A stretch of 64,000 nucleotides of DNA, taken from assembly GCA_011317545.1 (NCBI GenBank), contig WUJK01000004.1, positions 186,001 through 250,000 on the forward strand, written 5' to 3'. Position numbers and translations under genes: made by a program. Of the stretch, positions 22,629 to 34,381 are shown in pieces. This DNA is from Coniella vitis (lineage: Eukaryota > Ascomycota > Sordariomycetes > Diaporthales > Schizoparmaceae). Every line of letters starts with the position of its first letter. Within the stretch, counting starts at the first letter, position 1. The notes beneath the pieces were generated by a model. It made no database searches. It had not been told where the DNA came from and saw nothing but the letters and a program-made list of their open reading frames with translations.

Positions 22629-23813
22629 CTAATTGTTCTGGACGGTGGGTCGAGGCAGGTTGACAAACCACTTGTCATTCAGCCAGCCGACTTCGTCAAA
22701 GGCAGTGTGCAGCTTGGACGCCTTGTTGACGTCGATGCGACAAGCCACCTGCGCGTGGGTCTTGCGGAAGTCCCTCTTCTTGTCGTGGAGAAAGTGCAGC
22801 TTCTCGATAAAGATGCGCCGCTTGCTGGTGAGATAGGTGGCCACGTCGAGGCGAAGGTTGGCCGCGACCTGTTGCTCGTCAGGGTGAAGGAGGTGGAGCA
22901 GCGGCGCGTCGTGCTGGTCAAACTCGCGGGGGTTGCCCACGAGCGGAGTCTTGAGGACGTTGGTAGCCGTGAGCGTGGTGAGTGGCGGCGAGTAGTCGGG
23001 CAACGAGGCAAAGTCCTTGTCCGCCTTGGCCGGCTTCCTCTTCTCAGCCTGCGGGGCGTCGCCAGAGTGAGCCTTGGCTGGTTTGGCTGGTCTGCTGGGG
23101 CGCGACACGCGTGGACGGGACGACGCAGGCTTGGCCACCTTTGCATGGTGCTGGGGACCCAGCGCGGCAATGGCTGCGGTCGGCCTGGCGACAATGGTGC
23201 CTGGCGACACAGGCACGGGAGGCTTGGCCTTGATGGGCCTGACTTGGGGAGGCTTGGGTGTCTTGACGGCGACATTGCGTTGTGCCTCGCCCTCTTTGCG
23301 GGCCAGCGCATCCAGCTTCAACCAGTGGCGCTCGCGGCGGATGTGGGCGAGCCGGGACTCGCGAGTCAACAAGATGCGCTGGAAGAAAGACAAAGCGACC
23401 GAGTAGTCTTTCCTGCGGGGCAGTTTGACGCCCCTGGGCAGCGGCGAGGCCTTTCTGGCGGCAATGTGGCTGTCGATTGCTTTCTGTGCCTCCTGTTCCA
23501 GGGTGGCCTCCAAGACATCGGGATCGGGAAACAAGGCCGCCGCTGGCATCAATGGCGAAGCTCCCAGCAGCTCTGGTGCGTCCTCCAGGCGGGCCCTTGG
23601 CGAGATGGGCGGCGAGCACAAAGCCTGGGAATGCGCTCTCAGCATCGCATGTTTGTGCAGGTCGAAGGGCGGCAACTTGGGCGAAGGCGACTCGTCGGGG
23701 AAGCTGTCGTAAGGCGGCTGCTGGGGCGGCGAGATGAGGTTGCCAATGGCGAGTTTGTCCTTGTGGCGGCCATTGGCAGCCTGCGCAGCGGCAGAGGTGT
23801 GATGCGAAGACAT
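22629..23813 (-). CDS. SWIRM-domain protein, FUN19-like
   Basis: Single exon, 394 residues. The N-terminal two thirds is basic, Pro/Ala/Lys-rich and probably disordered. Residues 300-384 form a SWIRM domain: HLLHPDEQQVAANLRL, then the YLTSKRRIF helix, then the DVNKASKLHTAFDEVGW core helix. SWIRM domains bind DNA or nucleosomes and occur in chromatin regulators; the yeast Fun19 and fission-yeast Laf1/Laf2 type share this stand-alone layout. It is likely nuclear. The frame is open 95 codons upstream, but that part includes an 11-bp tandem repeat and is better read as promoter or leader, so ATG 23813 is chosen. Precise role is unknown. Confidence 0.88.
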   Translation of the reverse strand: MSSHHTSAAAQAANGRHKDKLAIGNLISPPQQPPYDSFPDESPSPKLPPFDLHKHAMLRAHSQALCSPPISPRARLEDAPELLGASPLMPAAALFPDPDVLEATLEQEAQKAIDSHIAARKASPLPRGVKLPRRKDYSVALSFFQRILLTRESRLAHIRRERHWLKLDALARKEGEAQRNVAVKTPKPPQVRPIKAKPPVPVSPGTIVARPTAAIAALGPQHHAKVAKPASSRPRVSRPSRPAKPAKAHSGDAPQAEKRKPAKADKDFASLPDYSPPLTTLTATNVLKTPLVGNPREFDQHDAPLLHLLHPDEQQVAANLRLDVATYLTSKRRIFIEKLHFLHDKKRDFRKTHAQVACRIDVNKASKLHTAFDEVGWLNDKWFVNLPRPTVQNN

Positions 23814-23980
23814 GGTGTCAAATGTCCCACCAGAGGGAGAAAAGAGAACTGGGACAAGAGGGCTGACGGCAGTGCGCGTGTGCAGGTTGGGTTGATATTT
23901 ATCAAGAAGCGTCGAGGTGGTTGCACTGCTGGGTGGCGACTTGCAAGTGAGCAATGGAATATGGGGGAACCAGGCACCGG

Positions 23981-24024
23981 AGCGAGCCAGTAGCGAGCCA
24001 GTAGCGAGCCAATAGCGAGCCAAC
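23981..24024. repeat. 11-bp tandem repeat upstream of the SWIRM gene
   Basis: Four near-identical 11-bp units (AGCGAGCCAGT, with the last two ending AAT and AAC) about 170 bp upstream of the SWIRM start codon. Confidence 0.85.
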
Positions 24025-24898
24025 AGCCACTGGAGCCCTACATCCGAGTTGGTGCCGCGGACAAAGGACCTGCTGCCAAAGCCAACCAGGCGGCGCACAA
24101 GTGACCCAGTGCTGGGCCTTTGTCAGTGGCTGCGAAACAGAAACAGGTGCAAGAAAGCAGCTGGAAAGCGCCAGTCTGCTGGCCGTGTGCGGGCAAGCAG
24201 CAAGCAACGCTGGGGCGGTGAAAATGCTCACTGAAGATGGCAGAGAGGCGCAGTGTGCCTATGTATGCGCTGGGGACCGAAGCCGATTACCAATCCACGG
24301 ATGGGTGCTTACACTGTGATTTAGTGCTGGTCAAGGGGCCCAAGGCGCTGGAGATGCCGCTGTCAATTGACACGGCTCGGGGCTGGTGGAAGGATGGGGT
24401 GGAGATGCGCCCGACTCGTGGGTGGACAAGTACAGAGGGGCCCTCGAGCAAACAGAGCGCAGCAGTAGGAGGGCAGGAGCAACGGCGGCAGCTTCTCGCA
24501 GAATCCGGGGGTGCAACCAGAATAAATAGCCGTGGCAGGTGCGTGGCGGAGTGTGTGTGTCGGAGGGCCGGTAGCACCTTCGAGAGGCAGAGGCAGGAGA
24601 GACAGAGCCCTGGGGGACTGACTAATAGAGATGCGAATTCGTCAGCTGGAGGGGCCCGACATTCAGTCCTGGCAGGATTTGGCAAAGGGCGTCAGTCAGA
24701 AGACGCAATGGAAAAAGAAAAGAGAGGCGGATCCAGGGAGTTTAAGAAGTAGGCAGGAATCAGGCCTGGCTGCTTATATGAAGGAGGAACAGCAGCAAGA
24801 CGAGACGGCCGCTTGGGCTTGGTTTCGTTTTCCTGCTCGACTACTATAGCGCCTGCTTTTCCCGCACCTTGAATTTCCATTTCCGCGCAAGTGATACT

Positions 24899-25044
24899 TT
24901 CTCTCTCTCTCTCTCTGTCTGTCTAGCGCCTGCTCTTTTGCTCGCAGTTCCTCAAAATGATAGAACCAGAGGTACAAACGGGCATGCCACTTGGCACCTG
25001 CTTGGCTGCTGCAGCAGGGCTCGCTGGTCCACGCAGCCAGAGAA

Positions 25045-25081
<37 letters not shown>
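24899..25081. repeat. Paired (CT)n and (GA)n microsatellites
   Basis: A CT-rich run at about 24899-24920 and a perfect GA run at about 25051-25080 face each other in complementary sense, about 130 nt apart, so the transcript could pair into a stem. Confidence 0.8.
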
Positions 25082-25083
<2 letters not shown>

Positions 25084-28000
25084 CACCTTCATCGCTTCTG
25101 CTACATAGTACACAGTCATAGTACTGACATGGTGGGTGCCGCAAAGAGTCACATTCTCTTGTTCTAGTCACACCCCACGTCAGCGCCACCCGCTCTGCGA
25201 ACCCAGTGCCCACGAGTACAGATCCGGTACTTCTGCCAGGGCCTGGCCCTTGTGCGACAGGCCACTGGCCAGCTTCGACTGCGGTTCCAACCCAGCCCAA
25301 CCTGCATCCGTTGCATCTTCACGCTTAGTCTGGCGCAGACGTGCAGAGCAAGAGGCCAGCATTGCTGCTCGCTTTCGACGCTCTGGGGCTGGTGGGTGCG
25401 CGGGCAAGAGAAGAGGTGGAACTTCTACCCTACCAGTAGTACATGGCACGAAAAACCCCCTCCAAGGCTCTGACTTGCCGTGCCGCCGGTCCACAGGCAA
25501 GGCTGAGTGCTCAGAACGACACAAGGTACCCCCGTTTCCCCAAGCGGACACAATGCTGCTACGATCTTGCCATTGCCCGCCAGAAACAACAAAGAGAGAA
25601 AAGAAACAGAGTGCACAGCAAAACGCTGCGTGAAACAGATTGCACGCCCCGCCCCCCCCCCTTCCTGCGTTGTTGGGATTGCGCCCAAAAGTACTTTTGG
25701 TGTAGGTGCTCTGCTGTAGCGCTTTGGTCTCCTACTGCGATGCGCTGCACACATGGCTTGCGGGCCTCCTTCTTGTGCCTTGTCCAGCCGGGGCGGGCTT
25801 TGGCCGGGGACCCCCGCCTCAGACGTTTTTGATTGGTACTTAGCATGTCTACCGTGCTGCTATGATGGCAATTGTAGCAAAGATTGGGAAACTTGATTGT
25901 TTTTCTTTTCCAGGCCCATCATATATGACTGAACATATTCACCGTGCGTTACGAGGTGCAATGGACATGGCCTCCTCGTGAGCAGTCTTTGCTTTTCCTG
26001 CGAATCCCAAAAAGAAGAAGATGCAAAGAGAGGAAGAAGCAAAAGAGAAGGAGGAGAAGCAGAGCACTAGTCAGGATGCTGGTGACCTTGTGTACTCAAC
26101 CACTACTGATCTGGCCCAGGTACTCCGAGACAACTAGAAGCCTGCTTCTGGTAGGTGCCCAAACTGGGAGGGCGGGGTATAACGGATGGCATTGGTAACG
26201 CCACTGACTGTTGACGACGGTGGTGGTGGAAACATTGCTTCTTGAGCTGTCGCATTGGTGATTGTTCATTCTCCTAAAGTCTCAATTGCACGCACTCTTG
26301 CACAAGGGACCCCGTTCCAAGCGTGAATTGGCGACTTGCGGGGCTCAATGGCGGCTGCAAGGACAGTCCGTAGTCCGTCTCCACCAAAGCCTTCAACAAT
26401 GGGGTCCCAGCCAAAGGGTACCATCCCGCCCTTTGACGGCGATCCTACAGAGGTGACGGATTACATTGATGCCTTGGCTCGCATATCATCAGATGTTATG
26501 GAGCCCATACTTTGTTTGCCTCTCCACAGCCTGAAATGTGACCAGACCCGGATCGAACGGAGACTGTTTCCTGGACTTCACTCCATCCGGAAAGCCCGTC
26601 GAGTCGGCTCTGGTGCAAGGCTGGAAAGCCGGCCAAAGTACTGTGTACCATAGTATCTCATTGCACAGTACATGGTACCTCCTTGGGGATCCACAGCACC
26701 CTGAACGCGGGGCGTCTGCATAGGTGTGTACAGAGTACAGCATCTTGCTGATAGCGTTATCTCCGGTGCCGTCGTGTTGGAGGGGGGGGAAAGGCACCGA
26801 CCTGTGGTTGTTACTGCGTTGGTACAATTGCATCCAATGCCGGTGCCGCCCAACCCAGTCAAGGCGGCATCTGGCATAGACAAACACGCAGCGGCGCTCG
26901 ATTGGCAGCGCCAGAGGCACGCCAGCGCATCCTCATGCCGTGTGTCTGGGCCCAAGGCAAGGCAGGAAGCTGTCTCCAGTGGTCTTTGCAAGGCAGTCTC
27001 GCAACAAGGGAAGTACAGGCGCCCAAAAGCGGGCGCGAGCTGAGCATTTGGGAGCTGACAGGACGGCAGGAAAGAGCACAAAGTACGACCTGTACATAGT
27101 ACTCGGGCCCTTCTGGCGATTGGGCTGCAAAACTCAATTGGCGCTCGCTCTTTGGGTTGTCTCGACAGGCTGCTGTCTCTATCGCCGGGAAGAAAGGCAC
27201 CTTGTGCCAGTTGCCACAACAATTCGTCCTTCCTGGAACGTTGGAACCTTGCAGGCACAGAAACAAGATGAAGACACGCGTCCGTGGCTCATCCACGACG
27301 ACTGTGTGCTTCCTCTCCATCGCTGCCAGTTGAGGAGGGGTCAACAGTCCACGCGAGGAGAATCAAACCCAGACTTGGCATCATCGCGGGCACGGCAGCC
27401 TGATTGGCAGCTGGGAGCCATTGGCCAATCGATGCCAGAGATGGTGATGGCATGATCGATGGGGGGTTCCACATGAACAGGAGGCGTGTGTATCAGAAGT
27501 GTGAGTCACCGGTCATGGCTCGTCGTAGTGGTACTTGGACGAAAGGCGACGTCAAGAGGAGGAGGAAGGGGAAAAAAAAAAAAGGTGGATGGATGGCTTG
27601 GAGACGGGACGAGTGCCACAGTGGCAGATACGTCCAACTCAGTGGTTGACGCCGGCTGCTGCAGTGGGGAGCCAGGTACCCGCGCAGCGCCTACAGGTGC
27701 TAGGTGGCACCTCTTACAGGGCCCTGCTCCAGCGGCTTCAGTGCGTGTTGATGCCTAATTGCCAGCACCAACCACCAGCAAGTGAGGTGCTGCACTTCCA
27801 AGTACCGTCCAAGTACCCTGTCCCTCAGCGCCCCGCTGCAGCAGGTGTAGCCAAGCCACACCCGGGGTGTACGGAATAGAGTGGCTCCGACGGCGATCAC
27901 GACTCGACGCTGGTGGGCGGAGATGGGAATTGTCTCTTTTTCCATCTCTTCCATCCTCTTCCATCGTCATGGTTGTCTTTCGTCGTCCCTTTTCTTCTGT

Positions 28001-31000
28001 GCATTTTCCGACTTGCCTTTGGACAATTCCGTGTGACTCTTCAAATTCGTCGGCAATGGGTTTAAGCCTCGGACTTTACCTTTCAATCGCCACACACTCG
28101 CAACAATCTTTGACTCGCTTGTCTGTCTCAATACCCAGCATTTCACGGCCGACGTTTTCGTTGCTAGACTCAGCCCAGGCCTCAAACCCGGCGGATAGCA
28201 TAGCACTAGTCTCTGAAGAAGTTGGGATCCAGGGAAGGCTGCTTATAAAAGGTCAGGGCATCGAGCCATCGCGGCCCTCAAAGTAGGTACTGCGTTCATT
28301 CCATTCAGCCAACGTGTCCTCGTTCGGGATGATGGAGCACCACGGCTGTGGACAGCAAGCACCCTTCACTGCGAGACAGGAAAAGGACGCCAATGGAGCG
28401 AAGCTGGACGAGCACGTCCTCGGTGGCAAGCTGTAAATGTTCTTCTTGATCTATGCATCATCATCACCACCATCATCATCATCGGCTGCTGCTGGCCAAT
28501 GTGCGCGCCCTTGGGCCCAGCCTGTCACTCTTGAATCGCGGTGATGATGCCAGATGATTCATCCACGCGGCGGAGCCTGCGGAACACATCGTCCTGTTTG
28601 CCCGTTACGCCACTCTGGCCTGGCTGAATATGCACCTTTGGCCTTGCAGTCGCTCTCGTTCTGCAGCCCGGCCCAGCCCAGCCCAGCCCAGCCCGCAGAG
28701 AATCGCAGTGCACAAGAGCGTTTCCTGGCTGATGGATACAGTGTCTGTTGGACAGGCTTACAGGCTGCGTCATTGCCCCTTCTGCCTAACAAAGACTCGG
28801 ATTTGTCGTGCGCCCGGGATAAGTGTGAAGCACACACAAGCACACTGCAGCCTCTATGACTCCATTTCGGTGACTCTTACAAGCACCGCGAGCCCGCCCT
28901 TGGAGAGCCTGCCTCGACGCAGGCAAGCAATTGTCCAGAACTGCTCTTTCCATTGGCTGGATCCAAGACTCAATTGGGGGGGCCTCATGACGCCCGGGAA
29001 TATCACGAGCCTTTCCTTCGCCCGTGCCATGCCGGGCCGCATCTGTCTCACAGCACAGCAGACCTGACAGGAGGGGATATTCACTGATAAAGAAGTCAGT
29101 GAGCAACGACATGGTGGTGTAGAGGCTATCGTACACTCTCTTCCATACTGTGGCCCTCTACTATGTACATAGTACATAGTACCGGGGACCAAAGAGGCAC
29201 GATACATAGTACTTATCAGCCAGCCTGGCCCGCTCCGGGCTCACGGCACCCATCCAATGGCATCGCTATCGGCGCTAACGCAGCCATCTGGAAGAGGCCG
29301 TCGCCACACCCTTCTGGAGTGTCGCCATCCCAGCAGCCACATGACCAGTATCCACCCGACTGAAGCATCGACACAGTACATGGGCGCCATTGATGCTGGT
29401 CGGTGGATGAGATCAGATAGCCAGCCCAGCGGCTGAATCTCCGCTTCTGAAGGGAGCCAAGACTGCTTTCCATCGTTGCCGCTCTTGTCGCCAAGCACTC
29501 AGCCCGTCGCTGACCTACAGGAACCAATTTGTCTGCAATTTGCATGTTTTGGTGCGATTTGTTATGCTCTGTACTGTCATTCCGTCACAGCAGCAAAGGC
29601 TCCCACCAATTGAACGAGAGAAAGGGGGCAGCTCCCTCAAATGCAACCCCCCCAAGCCGTCTTTCTCGGGATACTGCTACCCAGCTCGTGGTCCGAGAAA
29701 AGCGATACTGCGCAGCAGTCATCTGAACTCGCCTGGTGGGGTGGGCCAAACCCACACTCGGCCGTCACATGCGGGCCGTCCTCGATTGTGGATGTGTGTG
29801 GTGTGGGCGTGTGAGCATGTCAAGATCGATTGACCTGTACTGTGCCAGTAGCGTTTCTTGCCTGTGTGGCTGCCCATCAACACATCTATCCACGATGAGT
29901 CTTCTACTTGGCGTATACAGTGCCCTCCTGCGTCCAGACATGCCAGTGGAGGAGAAAGACATCACTTGGGCCTCAGAGCAGTCAGCTGGACCAAACACCC
30001 ATCCCACCACACCACCACCCCGTCCGTCACCCAGCCCGCCAATCATCCATCCGAAACCGAAAGGAGGGGCACCCCATCCCCATCACCGGCTCTCTGCTGT
30101 CTGCTCTCCTTATCTCTTATCACCCCTCCATTCGAGTGCGGTTGGCAGACCGGGCCTGGGGTGGGCTCGGGAAGTATAATCTGGCTACATGCAGTGCGTA
30201 CTATGGGCGGAATGCAATGTTTCCCTTCAAATGTTACCATTCGTTTTTACCCTTTTGGTCCCTTTTCCCTGATCTGCCCGTCTTCTTATCCTCGTGCTCG
30301 GCTGGGATCTCGCTCGGGAAGATCATTTCCCTGCATCATCTCCACACAACTTGCGCATCTCTTCTTTGATTCGATGGATTGACTGATTGATCGATCTTTC
30401 CATGGCCTGCAACAAACTGTCTCGTGTGTACAGTACAGTACAGTGTAGTATGTACACGAATTGCGACGATAGTCGTCGTCGTCGTCAGCTGGACTCGAAC
30501 ACCATCATCAGGATTCCAATTCCAATTCCAATGACTTTTTACTATCACCACCAGCAGAATCAACACTCCATCATCTACCCGTCATTGCATCTCTCCATCA
30601 TGCGTTCCCTCATAGCCCTCGTTTGCATCTTCCTATCTGCCATTGCATGATTGTTTCCTCCATCCCCTAGTATCAGTCAAGGAACCAAATAAGAAGAAGA
30701 AGAAGTAACAATATAGCATGAACAAATACAAAGCACACATGGCTTTACTTCTTTATCCGTACTTGCTTCCTCGTGCTGAAATGGTTCGAACCCTCTCTGG
30801 TCTTGATATCACAACCATGAACTGCATTATCGCTATCGCAGTGGGAATAACCCTTAATGCTCAAGAGTATGTTATCCAGAGTACATAGTATGTATGCATG
30901 CATGCATGCATGTCTAGATTGTACATGTATTCGTCGCTTCATTGCGCGGTGAATTGAATCGGTATCTGGTTTCATTGACGTTTCTCCGGCAGGGCGCAGC

Positions 31001-34000
31001 AGCAGCAGCAGCAGACCAGAGGAGAAGCATGATCGATTGATAAACTTGAGCGCACACACACACACACATGGAACATGTGATTGATTGAATGATTGAATGA
31101 TGAATTTGATGATTCCTTGACAGTCCCCGCCCCACCCAATTACTCTCACATGCGAAAGCATAGTCAACCAATGTACCCCCCTCTAAGCATATCAAGTAGC
31201 ACAGGACAAAGTGAGAGCAGGGTTTTATTTTATCCAATAACCCCGTAGGGTTGTTTGCTCGGGGGTGGGAGGTTTCTGTAAGCACGTCTACTATTGTAAC
31301 ATTGCTGAATGGTCCTACTAAAAAGCAATTTGCAAATGCAATTGGTATATATACTATGCATACGGAGTGCCATATACTAACTACATGGTATTCCTAGAAC
31401 CTTTGCGGACCGCAGCGGCTGCCAAAAAACCCCGCCCACGCGCCAACCCGGCTCAGCTACGATATACAATGTCATATAAATAGAACGAGAGGGGGCCGTT
31501 GCTACAGTTGTAAAAGAGATGACTTGAGAATTTATATTTCAAGTGCCAAAGTCTTTATCTTTTTTTTTTTTTCCCCTCCAGACGTTGATGCTAAAAGGAA
31601 AAGGAAAAAAAAAGCATCAACGGCCCTAATTCAAACACGAAAAGAATAAATCGAAATCACCTTCTGCCTCGGAGCAGTGAGCACGTTTCATCGACTTTTG
31701 CTGAATAATGCAACTAGGCATGCATAAGTTGCAAGGCTGGCGCCCCGCCCGACTTCAGCCTCGCCGTTGCCGATCCGTGCCAAAGAGGCCTGGTGATATC
31801 TCAGCACATGAACCATGCCGCGCCATATAGTTAGAGTACATTGATTGACAGATTTCTTTCTAAAAAAAAAAAAAGGCGGGGGGGCAAATTGAACGCTCAA
31901 GTTTCAAAATCCCACTCGAAAGATTGCTGCTATAGTAAGTTCACTTTTCACGAACAAATGTGGCCTGCCAGCCCGTCAGTCAGTCTGTTGTTTGTCTGTC
32001 TGTCTGCCCGGGGCGTGCATCGTGTGAGGTGCCTTTAATCAGCTTATTACTGCAGACAGAGCAAGATTCACAGCCGTGTTTCCCAGCACACGTCAGACCG
32101 TACTTACACTGCTCTGGCCGAGAAAAGCGTACACACACACCACCTATTCATTGTGCTTGGGGGTACTCGCCAACACAGCCGCTATGCGTCATGAGGCTCA
32201 TTCAGCAGTTGTTGCGCGAAAGAATCTCGAGGTCACTTCCACAGTCGCAGGCCCGAACGGGGACAATTGGCGCACCACAGCTCTCGATCAAAGTGCCACT
32301 GGGGGATGAAGTACATTGGACCCAGCCGGAAACAAGCCAGCCAGCCGGTAGCCCACTGAGTGAAAGAGGCGAGAGGAGAGAGCCACATACAAAGATTCCA
32401 GTCACACCCGCCCGCCAAGTCTACTATGTACAAACAAGCAAGCAAATAAATGGGCACAATGGAAGCGCAATGTTTGAGACAATTCTTCCACACACACATC
32501 AAGAACGCCATGACAGGGGCCCTCTAGATCTTGCATGGCGATGATGCCCGAGGGGGGATAAAAAACGAATTGGTTCCAGATTTTTTGGAAGATGGCAGGG
32601 AAGAGGCCGAGACATTCTTTTTTGGATTCTTGTGGCTTGGGCGCATGGCTGGGCAGGGGGGGTGGTTGGGATCGGTGATGGTATCGCCGAGACCCAGGGG
32701 AGAAGACATGTGCTTTTTCTGTTGGGTTGAGGGTGGGTGAGGGGCTTACTCGAGTACTATAGTGGATAATTTCAGTAATCAAGTTGGTGTCCTTTGTGCA
32801 ATGCATTATTCTGCCTCAATGATTGACGTCTGTTCTTGTCCACAGGCCTTGCCAGGCCCAGAATCCATTGAAGCCTTTTTGTGGTGTAGATTGTGACTTC
32901 TTCCGAGAGATGAGTAGATAAATATCCTCAGTATCCTGTTCGTAGAGCTGTTGACAAGACCTTCAAACTCCTGACCTAACTACAAACGCAAGGCGCTCAC
33001 CCACAACACCGCCTCGTCGCCGTCCTCAACGCCGTAAGCCCGGTTTTGCTAGCCACGAGAGCCACAATCCCTCTTTCTGCAAGTCTCGCTGTATATCGCC
33101 AACCCTTTACCTTCTCCCCTGAAACAATCTATTGCTTCCAATTTCATTGCTTCTGCTTCTGCTTCTTCTTCTTCTTCTCCTCTTGCTTCCATAGTATCTT
33201 CACTGGCGTCCAGAGCAGTGGTGGCACTTCCACACAAGCAAAAAAAAAACGGGCCGCATAAACGGGCCTGTACACCAACTAACTCCATTCCCAATCTCGC
33301 CCCGCGATGCCTTGCGCCATCTGTCTTTCCCTCTCCTTCACCCCCCGCCCCTCAATCGCCCCAAAACGTCGTCACTTTTTGCAGAATAAAAAGGAAAAAA
33401 ATAAAAGAGAGAAGAAACAATAGAAGGAAAGAGAGAAGAAATTGTGGCTTTTTGCCCTCGCCCTCTCCCCTTGTTTTGTTTCTTCTTCTTGTGTGCAAGA
33501 TCGGAAAACCACTCTGCAGTCTTGCTGCATGGGCGCGTCGCGAGGTGTGACGAGATGCTGCACCCTTTTGAATCCCCAGTTGGTGTTGCCCAAGGGAGAG
33601 CGGGGAAGGCGCCATGTCTGAGATGCTCTTTTGCAGGCTGGAGTGGGATACAATATACATATGTACTATGCATAATATTCATTTGCCTATATAGTACAGA
33701 TAGCATGCCGGAATGAAAGAAAAAGAAAAAAAAAGGGAAAGGGCTGCAGAATCTCGCAACACCAGACAGATATCCTTGAATATCCTCATGTCTTTTGTGG
33801 GAACGCCATCACAAGGAACGGCGAGACGGGAAATGTGAACCACTAGTCCGCCGCCTCACGACGAAAGATATCCAGCCATCACACCAATGATTAACCCTAA
33901 GAAACCGCAACCTGGTAGAAGCCGGTTGGCCGGTGAGCGAGGAGGTACTTTTCTGTCAAAATTTTAAGTGCAAAGGCTGTGATGGTCGGGTCGACACTTG

Positions 34001-34381
34001 TCGTGGGCAGCAGCCACGTCTGGGATGAACTGTCATGCGAGTATGATTTAGCTCAAAACAGATATCCGGACGAAGGGTTGCTTAACTCGGAAGCGTTTGT
34101 GAATTCTGTTTTTTTCTTTTCATACTCTTACATACTCCTGTGGAGATGGGACTTGGCTTGGACGGAGCCTTTGTCCGGACGCCCTAGCAGTAGGCATCTA
34201 GGGAAGCCAACTGTAACTTTCTTGGACTTTAACAGGACGATGGTTCCCCCACATGAAGCACTTGATGCCATCATTTTCCCTGTGATGATTGATGGCCGCC
34301 GTAGAGCTTGATATTTCTCATGTTCCAAAAGGTCTCTGAATACAACGCACAAACTATCACCCGTCGATCGTGGCCTGCGCT

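Larger units (their letters stand above)
23814..34381. other. 10.6-kb interval without a supportable gene
   Basis: This interval lies between the start of the SWIRM gene and the end of the F-box gene. GC content is moderate, not the AT-rich composition of RIP-degraded repeats. All ORFs are below about 230 codons, lack domain signatures and do not join through plausible introns. Contents: 11-bp repeats (23981-24024), CT and GA microsatellites, a GCCCA run (28670-28693), an ATGC run (30893-30912), several homopolymers and repeated TACATAGTAC motifs. It may hold long upstream regulatory sequence, non-coding RNA or genes with many small exons that I cannot recognise. Confidence 0.5.

Noticed and set aside
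22536..23993. Plus-strand ORF (485 codons) opposite the SWIRM gene
   Set aside because: Antisense shadow; the minus strand has a clear SWIRM domain and a natural stop.
26578..27258. 226-codon minus-strand ORF in the gene-poor interval
   Set aside because: No domain, no good start context, overlapping ORFs on both strands of similar length, composition like random GC-rich DNA.
27969..28286. Possible 105-residue ORF starting ATGGTTGTC
   Set aside because: Acceptable start context but Ser-rich random-looking sequence without motif or intron signals.
30776..30810. T-arm look-alike GGTTCGAACCC
   Set aside because: Flanks do not pair as a T stem and no D or anticodon arm can be placed, so it is not a tRNA.
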